Of a stretch of 64,000 nt of DNA, positions 1 through 10,600 are shown one piece after another; positions within the stretch are counted from its first letter, which is position 1, and each line of letters starts with the position of its first letter. The translations under genes and the position numbers were made by a program. Location: positions 15,959 through 79,958 of the forward strand of contig CAYLKS010000007.1 of assembly GCA_964384205.1 (NCBI GenBank). Direction: 5' to 3'. Under the pieces are notes generated by a model. The model made no database searches. It saw nothing but the letters and a program-made list of their open reading frames with translations, and was not told the origin of the DNA. The DNA is from CAYLKS01 sp964384205 [NCBI: uncultured bacterium] (lineage in GTDB: Bacteria > JAGOEH01).

Positions 1-2232
1 GGTCAGACTGAGCTTGTTTTTTATATTAAAGCGGTTCAAAAACCAGCTAATCCTCAAGATTTTTATTTTGCAGTGTATTTTTACGATAGTTTATCAACAT
101 CTCCAAGTAAAGAATTGTGGCAGTATGAAGATGATGGTGAGTTATTTTCTAATATTGGTGATGGTTGGCAAGAAGTTAGATTTCCATTAAGTGAGTTTGT
201 AATTCCTGATTGGTATAAAGAAGAAGGTGAATTAAATAATGAAAAATTTGATTTAAGTTCCATTGTTTCCATGGGGTTTAGTTTTGGTCCTTTGACTAAT
301 AATGCAGATAGTTTGGTGTTTTTATTGGATAATGTGCATTTAGAGAGTGAAGGGTTAGATTTTTATGTATTTTATAAGGATGCGCCACCTATTGGTGGTT
401 TTATCACTAATGGATGGTCTGGCGGTACTGTAAATTCTGAATATACTGATGATGTATATCAAGGTGAGAAAGCTATTTATTGGACTGGTTCCGATGCATG
501 GGATGGCCCAACAATTAATTTGCCTAATCCTGTTGATTTAAGCGTTTTAAGAGAAGAGGATGATACTTTATATTTTGCGATTAAAGTGCAGGAAAATACA
601 CCTTATATTAATGTTGTATTAGGAGATGATGATTATGATGGACCAGGACCTGATCAGGCTTATGATATAGAATTGGCACTTGATTCTACTTTTTATAAAG
701 CAGATGGGCAATGGCATGAGGTTAAAGTGCCTTTACAAATGTTTCCTGATACAGGTTCTTTTTGGGTTTCTGAAGAGGTAACTTTATATGGTGCAGCTGA
801 TTATACAAGAATTAATAGAATTACTTTTACAACAGCAGAGGGGTTATTAGGAGGAGAAGTTGTTTTATTAGATTATATTCATGCAGGTATAGAAGTGATT
901 GATAGTATTCCACCAGCGTCTCCTGCAAATGTTAACGTAGATGTTAGCAACAAATATATGAATATTATTTCTTGGTCTGATGTAGATGGTGAAAGTAATG
1001 AGATTTATAATGTTTATTATAGTTCTCAACCTATTAGTAGTTTAGAACAAGATGGGGTTCATTTATTAAAAGAAGCTATTGGCGAAGGTATTGGTACATT
1101 TGTTCATAAAATAGAATCGCCAATTAATGATAAAGAGGTTACTTATTATTATGTTGTAACTGCAGTTGATCAATCAGGCAATGAAAGTGCTCCATCTAAT
1201 AGTATTGCTGCCACGAATATAGCAAGAGGAGTTCAGGCTATTATGCCTCCACCGGAAGATTTTGAACTTGACGGTGATGTTATAGAATGGGAAGAAGGTG
1301 GATATTGGGCATGGGAGCTTAGTGTTGAACAAGGAACTGCGTATAATACATCTTCTACAAATTTAGTAGAGAATGATAATGATTGTTCTGCAAGGGTTTG
1401 GGTTGCTATGGATAATGAAAATTTATATGTAGCAGCTGCAGTTGTTGATGATTCTTTATATTTTCCATATGAAGGTGAACAGACATGGATGAATGATGCA
1501 GTTGAGGTATATTTGGGATTATATCCTTATCCTGATAAATTGCATTCTACTTATATGAGAGGTGCAGAACCAGATTATCAGATAAGATTTACTCGAGGAG
1601 CCAAAGCATGGTTATATAATGGATATAGCGGTTTGGATGTAAATTTAGCAGAAACTGTAATTGAAGAAGCAGTTGATTTTAGTGGATACTATGTTGAAGC
1701 AACAATTCCTCTTGCAGCATTGACTACAGCAGATCCTGAGCATCCTGATTCTGTGTATGTTCCTGTTAATGGGATGAAAATTCCTTTTGATATTGTAATT
1801 TTAGATGCGCCAACTATTGGCAATGAACTTTTTGATAAGGGATTAGATTTATCAGGTGTTGCACCTGGTACTGGATGGCAGACTCCTTCTGCATGGACTT
1901 CAACTTATGTTTTGACAGAATTTGTTGAAAAAACAGATGTTAATGAAAATCATATTATTAATAAAAATAAAACAGTTTTATCTCAAAATTATCCTAATCC
2001 ATTCAACCCTACAACAAAAGTTAAATTTACTTTAGCAAAAGAATCTAAAGTTTCTCTTATTGTCTATAATGTTTTAGGCCAGAAAGTATTAGAGCCAATT
2101 AAGAATAAAAATATGGCTCCTGGAACTTATGAACAACTTATTGATATGGGCAGATTTAATTCAGGTGTATATTTTTATAGATTAAAATATGATGACAAAA
2201 CATTAACTAAAAAGATGGTTTTATTGAAGTAG
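1..2232 (+). CDS. Secreted multidomain carbohydrate-binding-like protein with type IX sorting domain (5' end missing)
   Basis: The reading frame is open from base 1, so the true start lies left of the window; the GTG at 73 is not the start. The visible 743 residues show two related beta-rich modules in tandem (about 10-120 and 180-300; each begins with an xxxFxIKx strand and ends with LLDxxH/LDNVH), a fibronectin type III domain (about 304-406), a CBM9-like domain (about 414-630; pattern ARVWVAMDNENLYVAAAVVD and a later NDAVEVY) and a type IX secretion C-terminal sorting domain from NYPNPFNP near residue 663 to the end. I infer a cell-surface or secreted glycan-binding or glycan-active protein; any catalytic domain would lie in the missing N-terminal part. 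A terminator follows, separating it from the GH9 operon. Confidence 0.85.
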   Translation, partial: GQTELVFYIKAVQKPANPQDFYFAVYFYDSLSTSPSKELWQYEDDGELFSNIGDGWQEVRFPLSEFVIPDWYKEEGELNNEKFDLSSIVSMGFSFGPLTNNADSLVFLLDNVHLESEGLDFYVFYKDAPPIGGFITNGWSGGTVNSEYTDDVYQGEKAIYWTGSDAWDGPTINLPNPVDLSVLREEDDTLYFAIKVQENTPYINVVLGDDDYDGPGPDQAYDIELALDSTFYKADGQWHEVKVPLQMFPDTGSFWVSEEVTLYGAADYTRINRITFTTAEGLLGGEVVLLDYIHAGIEVIDSIPPASPANVNVDVSNKYMNIISWSDVDGESNEIYNVYYSSQPISSLEQDGVHLLKEAIGEGIGTFVHKIESPINDKEVTYYYVVTAVDQSGNESAPSNSIAATNIARGVQAIMPPPEDFELDGDVIEWEEGGYWAWELSVEQGTAYNTSSTNLVENDNDCSARVWVAMDNENLYVAAAVVDDSLYFPYEGEQTWMNDAVEVYLGLYPYPDKLHSTYMRGAEPDYQIRFTRGAKAWLYNGYSGLDVNLAETVIEEAVDFSGYYVEATIPLAALTTADPEHPDSVYVPVNGMKIPFDIVILDAPTIGNELFDKGLDLSGVAPGTGWQTPSAWTSTYVLTEFVEKTDVNENHIINKNKTVLSQNYPNPFNPTTKVKFTLAKESKVSLIVYNVLGQKVLEPIKNKNMAPGTYEQLIDMGRFNSGVYFYRLKYDDKTLTKKMVLLK

Positions 2233-2247
2233 TTAAGTATTTTTATC

Positions 2248-2283
2248 AAAAGGGAGCAAGGGGGTAATTCCCTGCTCCCTTTG
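2248..2283 (+). terminator. Rho-independent terminator after the secreted protein gene
   Basis: A long hairpin with arms AAAGGGAGCA..GGG and CCCTGCTCCCTTT is followed by a short T-rich stretch (TTGTTTG). It starts 15 bases after the TAG stop and ends about 20 bases before the GH9 start, so it probably reduces read-through into the next operon. Confidence 0.8.
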
Positions 2284-2303
2284 TTTGAATAAGAGGTGTT
2301 ATT

Positions 2304-4853
2304 ATGAAAAAAGTTTTATTACTTTTTTTTACTATCGTGTTATTTTTCAATAGCTATTTGTATGCAGAGATTAAAATTTATATATCATATTATGGTTATT
2401 ATTTAACAGGTTCTAAAGCTTTTATTTGCAATATTCCTTTTAGTGGATTTTTTATAAAAGATGCAGAAAATGGAAAAGTTGTTTATAATGGGAAATTGAC
2501 AAAGAGTATAATAAAAGATAAAGCTACAGGAGAAAATTCTTATATAGGTGATTTTACAGAATTGAGAAAAGAGGGTAAATTTTTTATAGAATTATATGAA
2601 GGGATAAAATCGGATACTTTTAAAATATCTACGGAAGTTTATAATTTGGTTTTTCAGAAGGTGTTACATGGGTTATTCAGTCAAAGATGCGGTATGGAAT
2701 TAGATAAAAAATTTATATCTTGCTGGAGCCATGATAAATGTCATTGGGACGATGCTGATATTTTAGAATATGATGGAAGTATATTAGGTCATAGAGATTT
2801 TGTGGGAGGTTGGCATGATGCAGGAGATTTTGGTAAATACTCTAATAATGGAGCATATACTGCTGGATTTTTATTAGAATCTTATCAAATTTTTAAAGAT
2901 AATATTTCTAGTGATAGATTAAATATAGCAGAATCAGGGAATGGTATACCTGATATTCTGGATGAAGCAAAATATGAGATTGATTTTCTGTTGAAGATGC
3001 AACGAGATGATGGGGCAGTATATCATCAACTGAGATCAAAAGGATATGGAGCATTTATTATGCCTGAAAAGGATCCAGATATAAGATATACCATGCCAGT
3101 ATCTTCTGCTTCTACAGCTGCTACGGGGGCATTATTTGCTTTGGGAGCAAGGATTTATAGAGAGTATTTACCTGAATTTTCTGATACATTAATGAGTAGA
3201 GCTTTATTATCCTGGGATTTTTTAGAAAAATATCCAGCAGGTGTTTATTATAACTTACCTCCTGGAGTAGAAGAAGGAGGATACCCTGATAGAAATTTTA
3301 AAGCTGAAAAATTTTGGTTGGCATGTGAATTATTTATAAATACAGGAGAAGAAAAGTATAGGGACTATATTAATGAATATGTAAATAGATATAATCCTTT
3401 GAAATTTTATTCTTCGTGGGATAATCCTTCAAATTTTGGAGGAATTTCTTATTTAGTCAATGAATTTGAAAATAAAGACTCAGATATTAATACTATTTTG
3501 TTAAATAATTTGCGTTCATTATGTGATAAAACAGTAGCTCATATTGATAGTGATGGATTTTTATGTCCTATAGAATATTACGATTATGGATGGGGATCAA
3601 ATTTGTTTGTTTTGGATTTAGGATTTGATCTTGTGGTTGGTAGCAGGATTTTAAATGAAGATAAATATTTTGAATATGCTACAAATGCAATTTCTTATAT
3701 GTTAGGTAGAAATATTAATGATAAAATTTTTATAACAGGTGAGCATCCCAGGGAGGTAAAACATCCCCATCATTCACAGTGTATTGCTGATAAGATAGAA
3801 TTACCAGTTGAGGGATTGGTTGTAGAAGGGCCTGATGGTTCTATATATGATGATCCTGTATTACCTCAATATTTTACCAGATCAACCCCTCCTGCAAAAT
3901 GTTATATTGATGATGATGGTTCATGGGCGTCTAATGAGCCGGATATTAATTTATTTGGTGCTATGCTTGCTCTTTTATCGGGTTATGTTTCTTTTTATGA
4001 TAATATTCAGGTGCCAGAGGTGGTATTAAATTCTCCTTTAGATGATTATTTAGAAATTAATGAGGATGATTCGTTAATTTTTAATTATAATTTAAATTTA
4101 AGCGATTCAATAAAATTTGTTTTTAGAATCAATGGAAAGACTTATTATAAGCTTGATAGTTACTATTCGGATACTTTAAATTTTTCTTTTAAATTTGGTA
4201 ATTCTTTTGTAGGTAACAATATTGTTGAATTAATTTTTTATAATAAGAACTATATTTATAAAAATTTTGTAAAGGAAATAGTTGTTAATGATATAAATTT
4301 TGCGCCAGAAATAAATTTTATAACAAAGGATACCGTTGTTTATGTTGAGGATACTTTAAATATTGAGTTTGATATAACAGATAAAGATAATGATATGGTA
4401 TTAGTTTATTTATATAAGGATGGGAAATTAATTAAAAGTTCTCTGGCATCGAGGTTTAGTAGTTATCAATACATTCCTTCTAATGATGATTTAGGGGCTC
4501 ATATTTTTAAGATTAAAGCTAACGATGGTACATATGTTGTATATGATTCTATTGTGGTCCAAACTTTAAGTCCTACATCTATTAATGAAAGCGATAATTT
4601 ATGTAATTCAGTTTTAATTTACCCTACTGTATTTAAAGATTTTATTATTATTGATAATTTGCCTGCGGGTAAGAGTTGTAATCTTGAAATATTTAATTTA
4701 TTGGGGAAATTGGTTTATAGGGAAAGAGTATGTGTATTTAATAAATTAGTTTTATCTTCTACAAAATTATCTGATTTAAGTTCTGGAATTTATTTTATTA
4801 GAATAGATCTGGGGAAGCAGGTTATAACACATAAGATTATAAAAATAAAATAA
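2304..4853 (+). CDS. Glycoside hydrolase family 9 endoglucanase with type IX sorting domain
   Basis: Hydrolyses beta-1,4-glucans such as cellulose outside the cell. The 849 residues begin with a signal peptide (1-21), then a CelD-type Ig-like domain (about 22-110) and the (alpha/alpha)6 GH9 catalytic domain (about 115-575). The family's catalytic sites are visible: GGWHDAGDFGKY at 168-179, with Asp172 and Asp175 as the water-activating pair; HPHHS at 487-491; and Glu545 in SNEPDIN as the proton donor. Two beta-sandwich domains (about 590-690 and 695-765) follow, and the last 80 residues form a sorting domain ending KIIKIK. It is the first gene of an operon with the receptor, Asp-rich protein and PorV-like genes (gaps of 11-17 bases). 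The family call is strong; the exact substrate is not proven. Confidence 0.93.
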   Translation: MKKVLLLFFTIVLFFNSYLYAEIKIYISYYGYYLTGSKAFICNIPFSGFFIKDAENGKVVYNGKLTKSIIKDKATGENSYIGDFTELRKEGKFFIELYEGIKSDTFKISTEVYNLVFQKVLHGLFSQRCGMELDKKFISCWSHDKCHWDDADILEYDGSILGHRDFVGGWHDAGDFGKYSNNGAYTAGFLLESYQIFKDNISSDRLNIAESGNGIPDILDEAKYEIDFLLKMQRDDGAVYHQLRSKGYGAFIMPEKDPDIRYTMPVSSASTAATGALFALGARIYREYLPEFSDTLMSRALLSWDFLEKYPAGVYYNLPPGVEEGGYPDRNFKAEKFWLACELFINTGEEKYRDYINEYVNRYNPLKFYSSWDNPSNFGGISYLVNEFENKDSDINTILLNNLRSLCDKTVAHIDSDGFLCPIEYYDYGWGSNLFVLDLGFDLVVGSRILNEDKYFEYATNAISYMLGRNINDKIFITGEHPREVKHPHHSQCIADKIELPVEGLVVEGPDGSIYDDPVLPQYFTRSTPPAKCYIDDDGSWASNEPDINLFGAMLALLSGYVSFYDNIQVPEVVLNSPLDDYLEINEDDSLIFNYNLNLSDSIKFVFRINGKTYYKLDSYYSDTLNFSFKFGNSFVGNNIVELIFYNKNYIYKNFVKEIVVNDINFAPEINFITKDTVVYVEDTLNIEFDITDKDNDMVLVYLYKDGKLIKSSLASRFSSYQYIPSNDDLGAHIFKIKANDGTYVVYDSIVVQTLSPTSINESDNLCNSVLIYPTVFKDFIIIDNLPAGKSCNLEIFNLLGKLVYRERVCVFNKLVLSSTKLSDLSSGIYFIRIDLGKQVITHKIIKIK

Positions 4854-4864
4854 AGGAGTAGGCA

Positions 4865-7624
4865 ATGATGAAATATTTAAGGATTTTTTTCTTTGTATTT
4901 TTGGTGGATATACTGATGTTGAGTTATGTATTGTATGCTGGTACTACAGGTAAAATTTCTGGTAAAGTTAGAGATGCTAATACAGGAGAACCTCTTGTTG
5001 GTGCGAATGTTATTATAGAAGGAGTATGGCTTGAAGGAATAGAAGTTGAGATATTTGACAAGATGGGAGCAGCAACAGATATTGATGGAAATTTTTTTAT
5101 AACAAATATAGCACCAGGCACATATACATTAGTAGTAAGAGTTATTGGTTATAAAACTCAAAAACTGAAAGTAGATGTTTCTGTAGATAAAACTACTTTT
5201 TTAGATATTAAGATGACAGAAGAGGCTATAAAAGGAGAAGAGGTTGTTGTTGTTGCTACAAAAGAGAGAATCCAAAAGGATTTGACATCATCTAAAAGTA
5301 CTTTATCAGCTGATAGAATAGATGTTCTTGCAGTTGAGAATGTAAATAGTTTAGTTGATATGCAGGCTGGAGTTGTTGATGGCCATTTTAGAGGGGGAAG
5401 ATTAGGAGAGGTTGCATATATGATTGATGGTGTTATGGTTAATAATGATTTTTCAAGTAGCAGAGAGTCCGCAGTTGATGTTGATCCCGAATCTGTTCAG
5501 GATATTTTAGTTATAAGTGGTACATTTAATGCTGAATATGGTAAAGCGATGAGTGGTATTGTAAATACTGTAACAAAGGAAGGTGGTAATAATTTTGTTG
5601 GTAAAATTCTTATGTATGCTGGAAATTATGTTTCTTCTCATGATAATATTTTTACTGGTATAGATAATAAAGATTTTAATAGAATAAAAGATTATAAATT
5701 CACATTTTCAGGACCAATTATTAAAAATAGATTAACTTTTTTTATTAATGGTAGATACAATAATGACGGTGGGTATATTTATGGAATCAGAAGATTTAAT
5801 GTGACAGATTCTTCAAATTTTGAATCTATAAATTCAGCTGAGTGGTATAGCGAGCATACAGGAGATGGTAAAGAAGTTAGTTTGAATAATAGTTTATCTA
5901 AATCTGCTTTTGCGAAATTAACTTTGAGGCTTTTTTCAAATTTAAAAATATCTTTTTCTTCTATTTTGAACAGGAATGAATATAAAACTACCGGTGGATA
6001 TTATGAATCTGGTATTACTGATAAGCAATATCATGGGGATGATGGTTGGATGTATAAATATGTACCAGATGGAGCTCCTACTTTGTATAATAATTCAGAT
6101 TATTATGCGTTAGATATTAATCATGTTTTGACACCAGGATTGTTTTATAATTTGAAATTGATTCAGTATGAAACAGAAAATATGTGTTATGTTTATAAAA
6201 ATCCTTTAGATTCAAGGTATGTGCATCCAAAGTATAGTTATTCTCGTCCTGGTTTTTATACAGGAGGGAATTATAAGTTATGGGATCATAATGGATTTAT
6301 AAAAAAGACATTAAAGTTTGATTTAAATTATCAATTGAATATTATTCACGAGTTTAAAACTGGATTTGAATATTCTTTGAATACAGTTAAAGTGAAACAT
6401 TATGATATAATTAATGGAAATACTACCAATAGCGGTGAATTCATTCCTAGAGTAATGGATGATGAAAGTTTTTATACAGAAGTTTATACAAAGGAGCCGA
6501 GAGAATTTTCGGCATATTTACAAGATAAAATGGAATTTAAAGAGATGGTTATTAATTTAGGTGTGAGATTTGATATGTTTGATCCTGCTTCAAAATATCC
6601 GACAGATTATAGAAATCCGGATAATTCTAATATGGCTGTGACATTTAGAAGTGAATATAAAGATGCAGAGATTCAGTATCAAATAAGTCCTCGTTTTGGC
6701 CTTGCCTATCAATTAGGTTCTGCGGCATCACTTCATTTTTCTTATGGTCATTTTTTTCAGATACCTGGTTTTTATAGTTTATACAAAGAGCATAATTTTC
6801 ATGTGAGTAGTTATAATTATGAGACTCAAATGGGAAATCCAAGACTTAAAGCAGAAAAAACAGTTAGTTATGAAGTTGGATTGCAGCAAGAAGTATATAA
6901 AAATTTTGTTGTAGATGTTTCTGTTTTTTATAGGGATATTTATAATTTGTTAACTTTAAAGTCTGTTCAAACTTATGATGCAAGGGTTTATGGATTATAT
7001 GATAATTTGGATTATGCAACAGCTAAGGGAATAATTTTAAATGTAGATTATCAATATGATAGATTGTTTTTTAATTTTAATTATTCTTTGCAATATGCAG
7101 AAGGTGAAGCAAGTAATCCAAAACAGTTTTTTTTAAAAGCAGGTACAGCAGATCCGGTTATAAAATTAACAAGGCTTGATTATGATCAGAGGCACACATT
7201 AAATGCTTCTGTTGGTTATAAATATAAAAATTTAGATGCGAGTTTGATTCTTAACTGGAATTCTAATACACCTTATACGTATGAGCCTAAAGTTGATTCA
7301 TATTCTGCAAAAGCTGATATTCCAGAAAATAATTCTGATATGCCATCGAGATTCAATGCAGATTTTAGTTTACATTATAATTTTAATATTACAAAGAAGA
7401 TAAAGACAAAATTTTATTTAGAGGTTTATAATTTATTTGATAATTTGAATGAGAATGCTGTATTTTCTACAACAGGGCGAGCAAATTCCAGTTTAGATGT
7501 TGAGACATTAAAAGAAAATTATAGAAGTGATTTTACTACTTTGGAGGAATTTTTATACAGGCCAGATTATTATTCTCAGCCGCGAATGGTTAAAGTAGGT
7601 TTATCTTTTAATTTTATTTATTAA
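4865..7624 (+). CDS. TonB-dependent outer membrane receptor with carboxypeptidase-regulatory-like domain
   Basis: Imports ligands, probably oligosaccharides or chelates, across the outer membrane using TonB energy. The 919-residue protein has a signal peptide (1-26), a CarboxypepD_reg-like beta-sandwich (about 28-115, beginning GKISGKVRDANTGEPLVGAN), a plug domain (about 125-235, with DGVMVNN and EYGKAMSGIVNTVTK) and a 22-strand barrel-like remainder ending in an aromatic strand (VGLSFNFIY). The domain order resembles SusC/Oar-type receptors. A good ribosome site (AAAGGAG) precedes the double ATG. It lies between the GH9 gene and an Asp-rich exported protein; no recognisable SusD gene is present, so the neighbour may play that role (inference). 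Confidence 0.9.
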   Translation: MMKYLRIFFFVFLVDILMLSYVLYAGTTGKISGKVRDANTGEPLVGANVIIEGVWLEGIEVEIFDKMGAATDIDGNFFITNIAPGTYTLVVRVIGYKTQKLKVDVSVDKTTFLDIKMTEEAIKGEEVVVVATKERIQKDLTSSKSTLSADRIDVLAVENVNSLVDMQAGVVDGHFRGGRLGEVAYMIDGVMVNNDFSSSRESAVDVDPESVQDILVISGTFNAEYGKAMSGIVNTVTKEGGNNFVGKILMYAGNYVSSHDNIFTGIDNKDFNRIKDYKFTFSGPIIKNRLTFFINGRYNNDGGYIYGIRRFNVTDSSNFESINSAEWYSEHTGDGKEVSLNNSLSKSAFAKLTLRLFSNLKISFSSILNRNEYKTTGGYYESGITDKQYHGDDGWMYKYVPDGAPTLYNNSDYYALDINHVLTPGLFYNLKLIQYETENMCYVYKNPLDSRYVHPKYSYSRPGFYTGGNYKLWDHNGFIKKTLKFDLNYQLNIIHEFKTGFEYSLNTVKVKHYDIINGNTTNSGEFIPRVMDDESFYTEVYTKEPREFSAYLQDKMEFKEMVINLGVRFDMFDPASKYPTDYRNPDNSNMAVTFRSEYKDAEIQYQISPRFGLAYQLGSAASLHFSYGHFFQIPGFYSLYKEHNFHVSSYNYETQMGNPRLKAEKTVSYEVGLQQEVYKNFVVDVSVFYRDIYNLLTLKSVQTYDARVYGLYDNLDYATAKGIILNVDYQYDRLFFNFNYSLQYAEGEASNPKQFFLKAGTADPVIKLTRLDYDQRHTLNASVGYKYKNLDASLILNWNSNTPYTYEPKVDSYSAKADIPENNSDMPSRFNADFSLHYNFNITKKIKTKFYLEVYNLFDNLNENAVFSTTGRANSSLDVETLKENYRSDFTTLEEFLYRPDYYSQPRMVKVGLSFNFIY

Positions 7625-7637
7625 AAGGAGTTAGAAT

Positions 7638-10600
7638 ATGAAAGAATATAAATTAGTGTTATTTTTGCTGTTGTTTTTTAATGTAGCCATATTTGCCCAG
7701 ACAGAGAATTATATAAATGAGCCTGCTGGTGATCCGAACTGGGTTAAGGTAGGATTTATGAATGGGAATAGAGTTAGTTTAAAATTTTTTAATAATACAC
7801 AGCTTGGGGATTGGCCGGCAACAGATGGTTCTGAATGGCCTATTGGTTCTGGTATAAAAATGAATGATGGAATAGCATTGTTAATTGGTGAAAAATTAAT
7901 TATTGATGAAAATGGGAATGTTTTGCCTCCTGGTTCTATAGGGGCAGATACTTTATATTTTTGCCAGACTCATTATAGAGAACATCAGGACAAGGATCCG
8001 AATACCGGGTTGGTATGGGGCTTTTATCCTGTGCCTGGATATTGTAATCCAAATTTTGATACGCCTGCATTGAGTGATGAACCGAATTCTTGGCCTGTTA
8101 CAGTATGGCCTGATCATCCTGATTGGGTTGATGCAGAAGGCAATATAGAGTGGAATGGTTTTTTTGGTAGAGGGAAAACAAATGCTGATCTTGAAACTTA
8201 TTTTGTAGTGAATGATGCATTAGATTTTGAATATATAGATAAATTTGATCCCTTTCATGGACAGAAAATTATTATTGATTCATCTGGAAATCAGCATAAA
8301 TGGGGTGGTCTTGGGCTAAGAGTTGGCGTACGTGGTTTTCAGTGGTCGAATCCTATGGCAAGAGATGTGGTATTCTGGCATTATGATTGTACCAGTATGT
8401 CTACAAATAATTTATATGAAACAACATTGGGTTTTTGGGTAGATAATAATATTGGTGATGAAGGTGATGATGAAATTGGAATATATCTTGCTGCGCCTAT
8501 TAATATGGCTTATGCCTTTGATAGAAATGGTGTTGGTAAAGGAGGTATTCCTGTTGGAGTTGCAGGTATTGCATATCTTGAATCTCCGGGAATTCCCTGG
8601 GATAGTAGAGATAATGATAGAGATGGAATTATAAATGAAAAAAGAGATAATGATGCAGGAGAATGGACAGAAAATCCTTTAGAAGGTCCAGACGGTACTC
8701 AAATTGATAGAAACAAATTTGAAAGTTTTTATAAAAGAAGACCGACTGCACACTGGACTGGTGATGAGGATCAAGATTGGAGGCCTTATGATGATGAAAA
8801 TAAAAATGGGAAATGGGATCCAGGTGAATTTATTTATGATGATGTTGGTTCTGACGGTGTAGGACCAGATGATGATAATTATTTTGGTCCTGACCCTGAT
8901 GGTACAGAAGCTAATGGAAGACCAGATCAAGGAGAACCTAATTTTGGGCGAACTGATAAAGATGAATCGGATCAGGTTGGTTTAACTGCTTTTAGAATGT
9001 TTCCTGTGGATGATTCACCAGATGCTATTTGGTTTAATAATGATAAAACAATGTGGGATATTTTTACTGGTGGATTAATTGCAAATTCTTCAAGCGGAAA
9101 TTTGATCGAGGTTTTTTCTTCAGGACCATTTTTGATTAAAGAAGAACAGACAGAGCGTATTTCGTTAGCAATGGTTAATTCCTGGGATTTTCCATATAAA
9201 AATTTATCTGATCCTCAGGTGCCTTTGTTAATAAAGAAAAAAAATACAGTTCAAAATATATATAACAATGATTATCAATTTGCAAAGCCTCCTACAATGC
9301 CAACATTAAAGGCAATTGCCGATAATGGCAGGGTGATTTTAACATGGAATGATATAGCAGAATCTTCAAAAGATCCGTATTTGGATTATATTAATGATTT
9401 TGAAGGGTATAAAATTTATAAATCTACAGAACCATTTTTTGATGAACCTATGGTTATTACAGATGGTATGGGGAATCCTTTATATAGAAAACCTGTTGCT
9501 CAGTTTGATAAAATTGATAGTATTACAGGTTATTCAGACAACCCGGTAGATGGAACAAGTTATTATTTAGGTGATGATACTGGTTTACAACATTTCTGGA
9601 TTGATACAGATGTTCAAAACGGCAGAACATATTATTATGCTCTTGTAGCATATGATTTTGGATATGGAGATCCATATTATTTACCTCCATCTGAAAATAC
9701 TATTGTTCTTAAGGTGGATGAACATGGTAATGTAGTTAAAAAAGGGAAGAACGTTGCTGTGGTTACTCCTCATTCTACAGCAGCTGGTTTTGTCCCTGGT
9801 GATATTGCTTTTGTTGAGCAGGAACATATGGTAGGTACTGGCCAAATTTTGGATTATAGTATTTTCAATCCTCTGGAATTAAAAGAAAATCATAGATATT
9901 TAATTAAATTTAAAGTTAATAGATATATGAATTATTCTCCAAAAACTTTTAAATATGACAATACAGAATATTGCATTATTGATTTAGATGACGAACAACA
10001 GGATACTGTTATTCAGTGGTCTACGGTGTATGATACTGTCACCACAGATGTGTTCGATGGTATTCAGTTAAAATTAAGATTATTTAAAACAAAATTTTGG
10101 AGCGATACTTTGCCGGGGAATGGCTGGGTGAATGGAGATGCTTATATAAGAGTAGAACCCGGAATAAAAATCGAAAGAATACCATGGGATTATGATATTA
10201 TTTTTACTGATGATACTATCTATTCAACATCTGATGCTATATCAGCTTATAGAGGAGTTCCTACTTTAACTAATTATAAAGTTCCTTTTTATGTAATAAA
10301 TCGTAATTTTTTTACAGAAAGTGGTGAACCTGATACTGCTTCTTTATTAGTTGTAGATCAGGATCAAAATGGTGTTCTTAATCTTGATAAAGACTTTTTA
10401 ATTATTGGTGAAGAATATAAATCTGGAACGAGAAGAAAATATAATGATGGTTTTAAAGTATTTTTTGATTCTACAGGACAGAATTTACCTAAAGCTGAAT
10501 ATATTTATCAGATAAGGCAGCAAAGGCCATTTTTAGAAACAGATAGTTTGATGATTAAAGTTACAGAAACTAAAAATTTTGATAGAGAAATTGCTAAAAA

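Noticed and set aside
73-2232. First gene starting at GTG 73
   Set aside because: The frame is open from base 1 with protein-like sequence continuing upstream (a beta strand matching the second module), so the gene is truncated by the window edge.
9310-9330. Sigma-28-like GCCGATAA near 9318
   Set aside because: It is inside the coding region of the Asp-rich protein with no start after it; a chance match.
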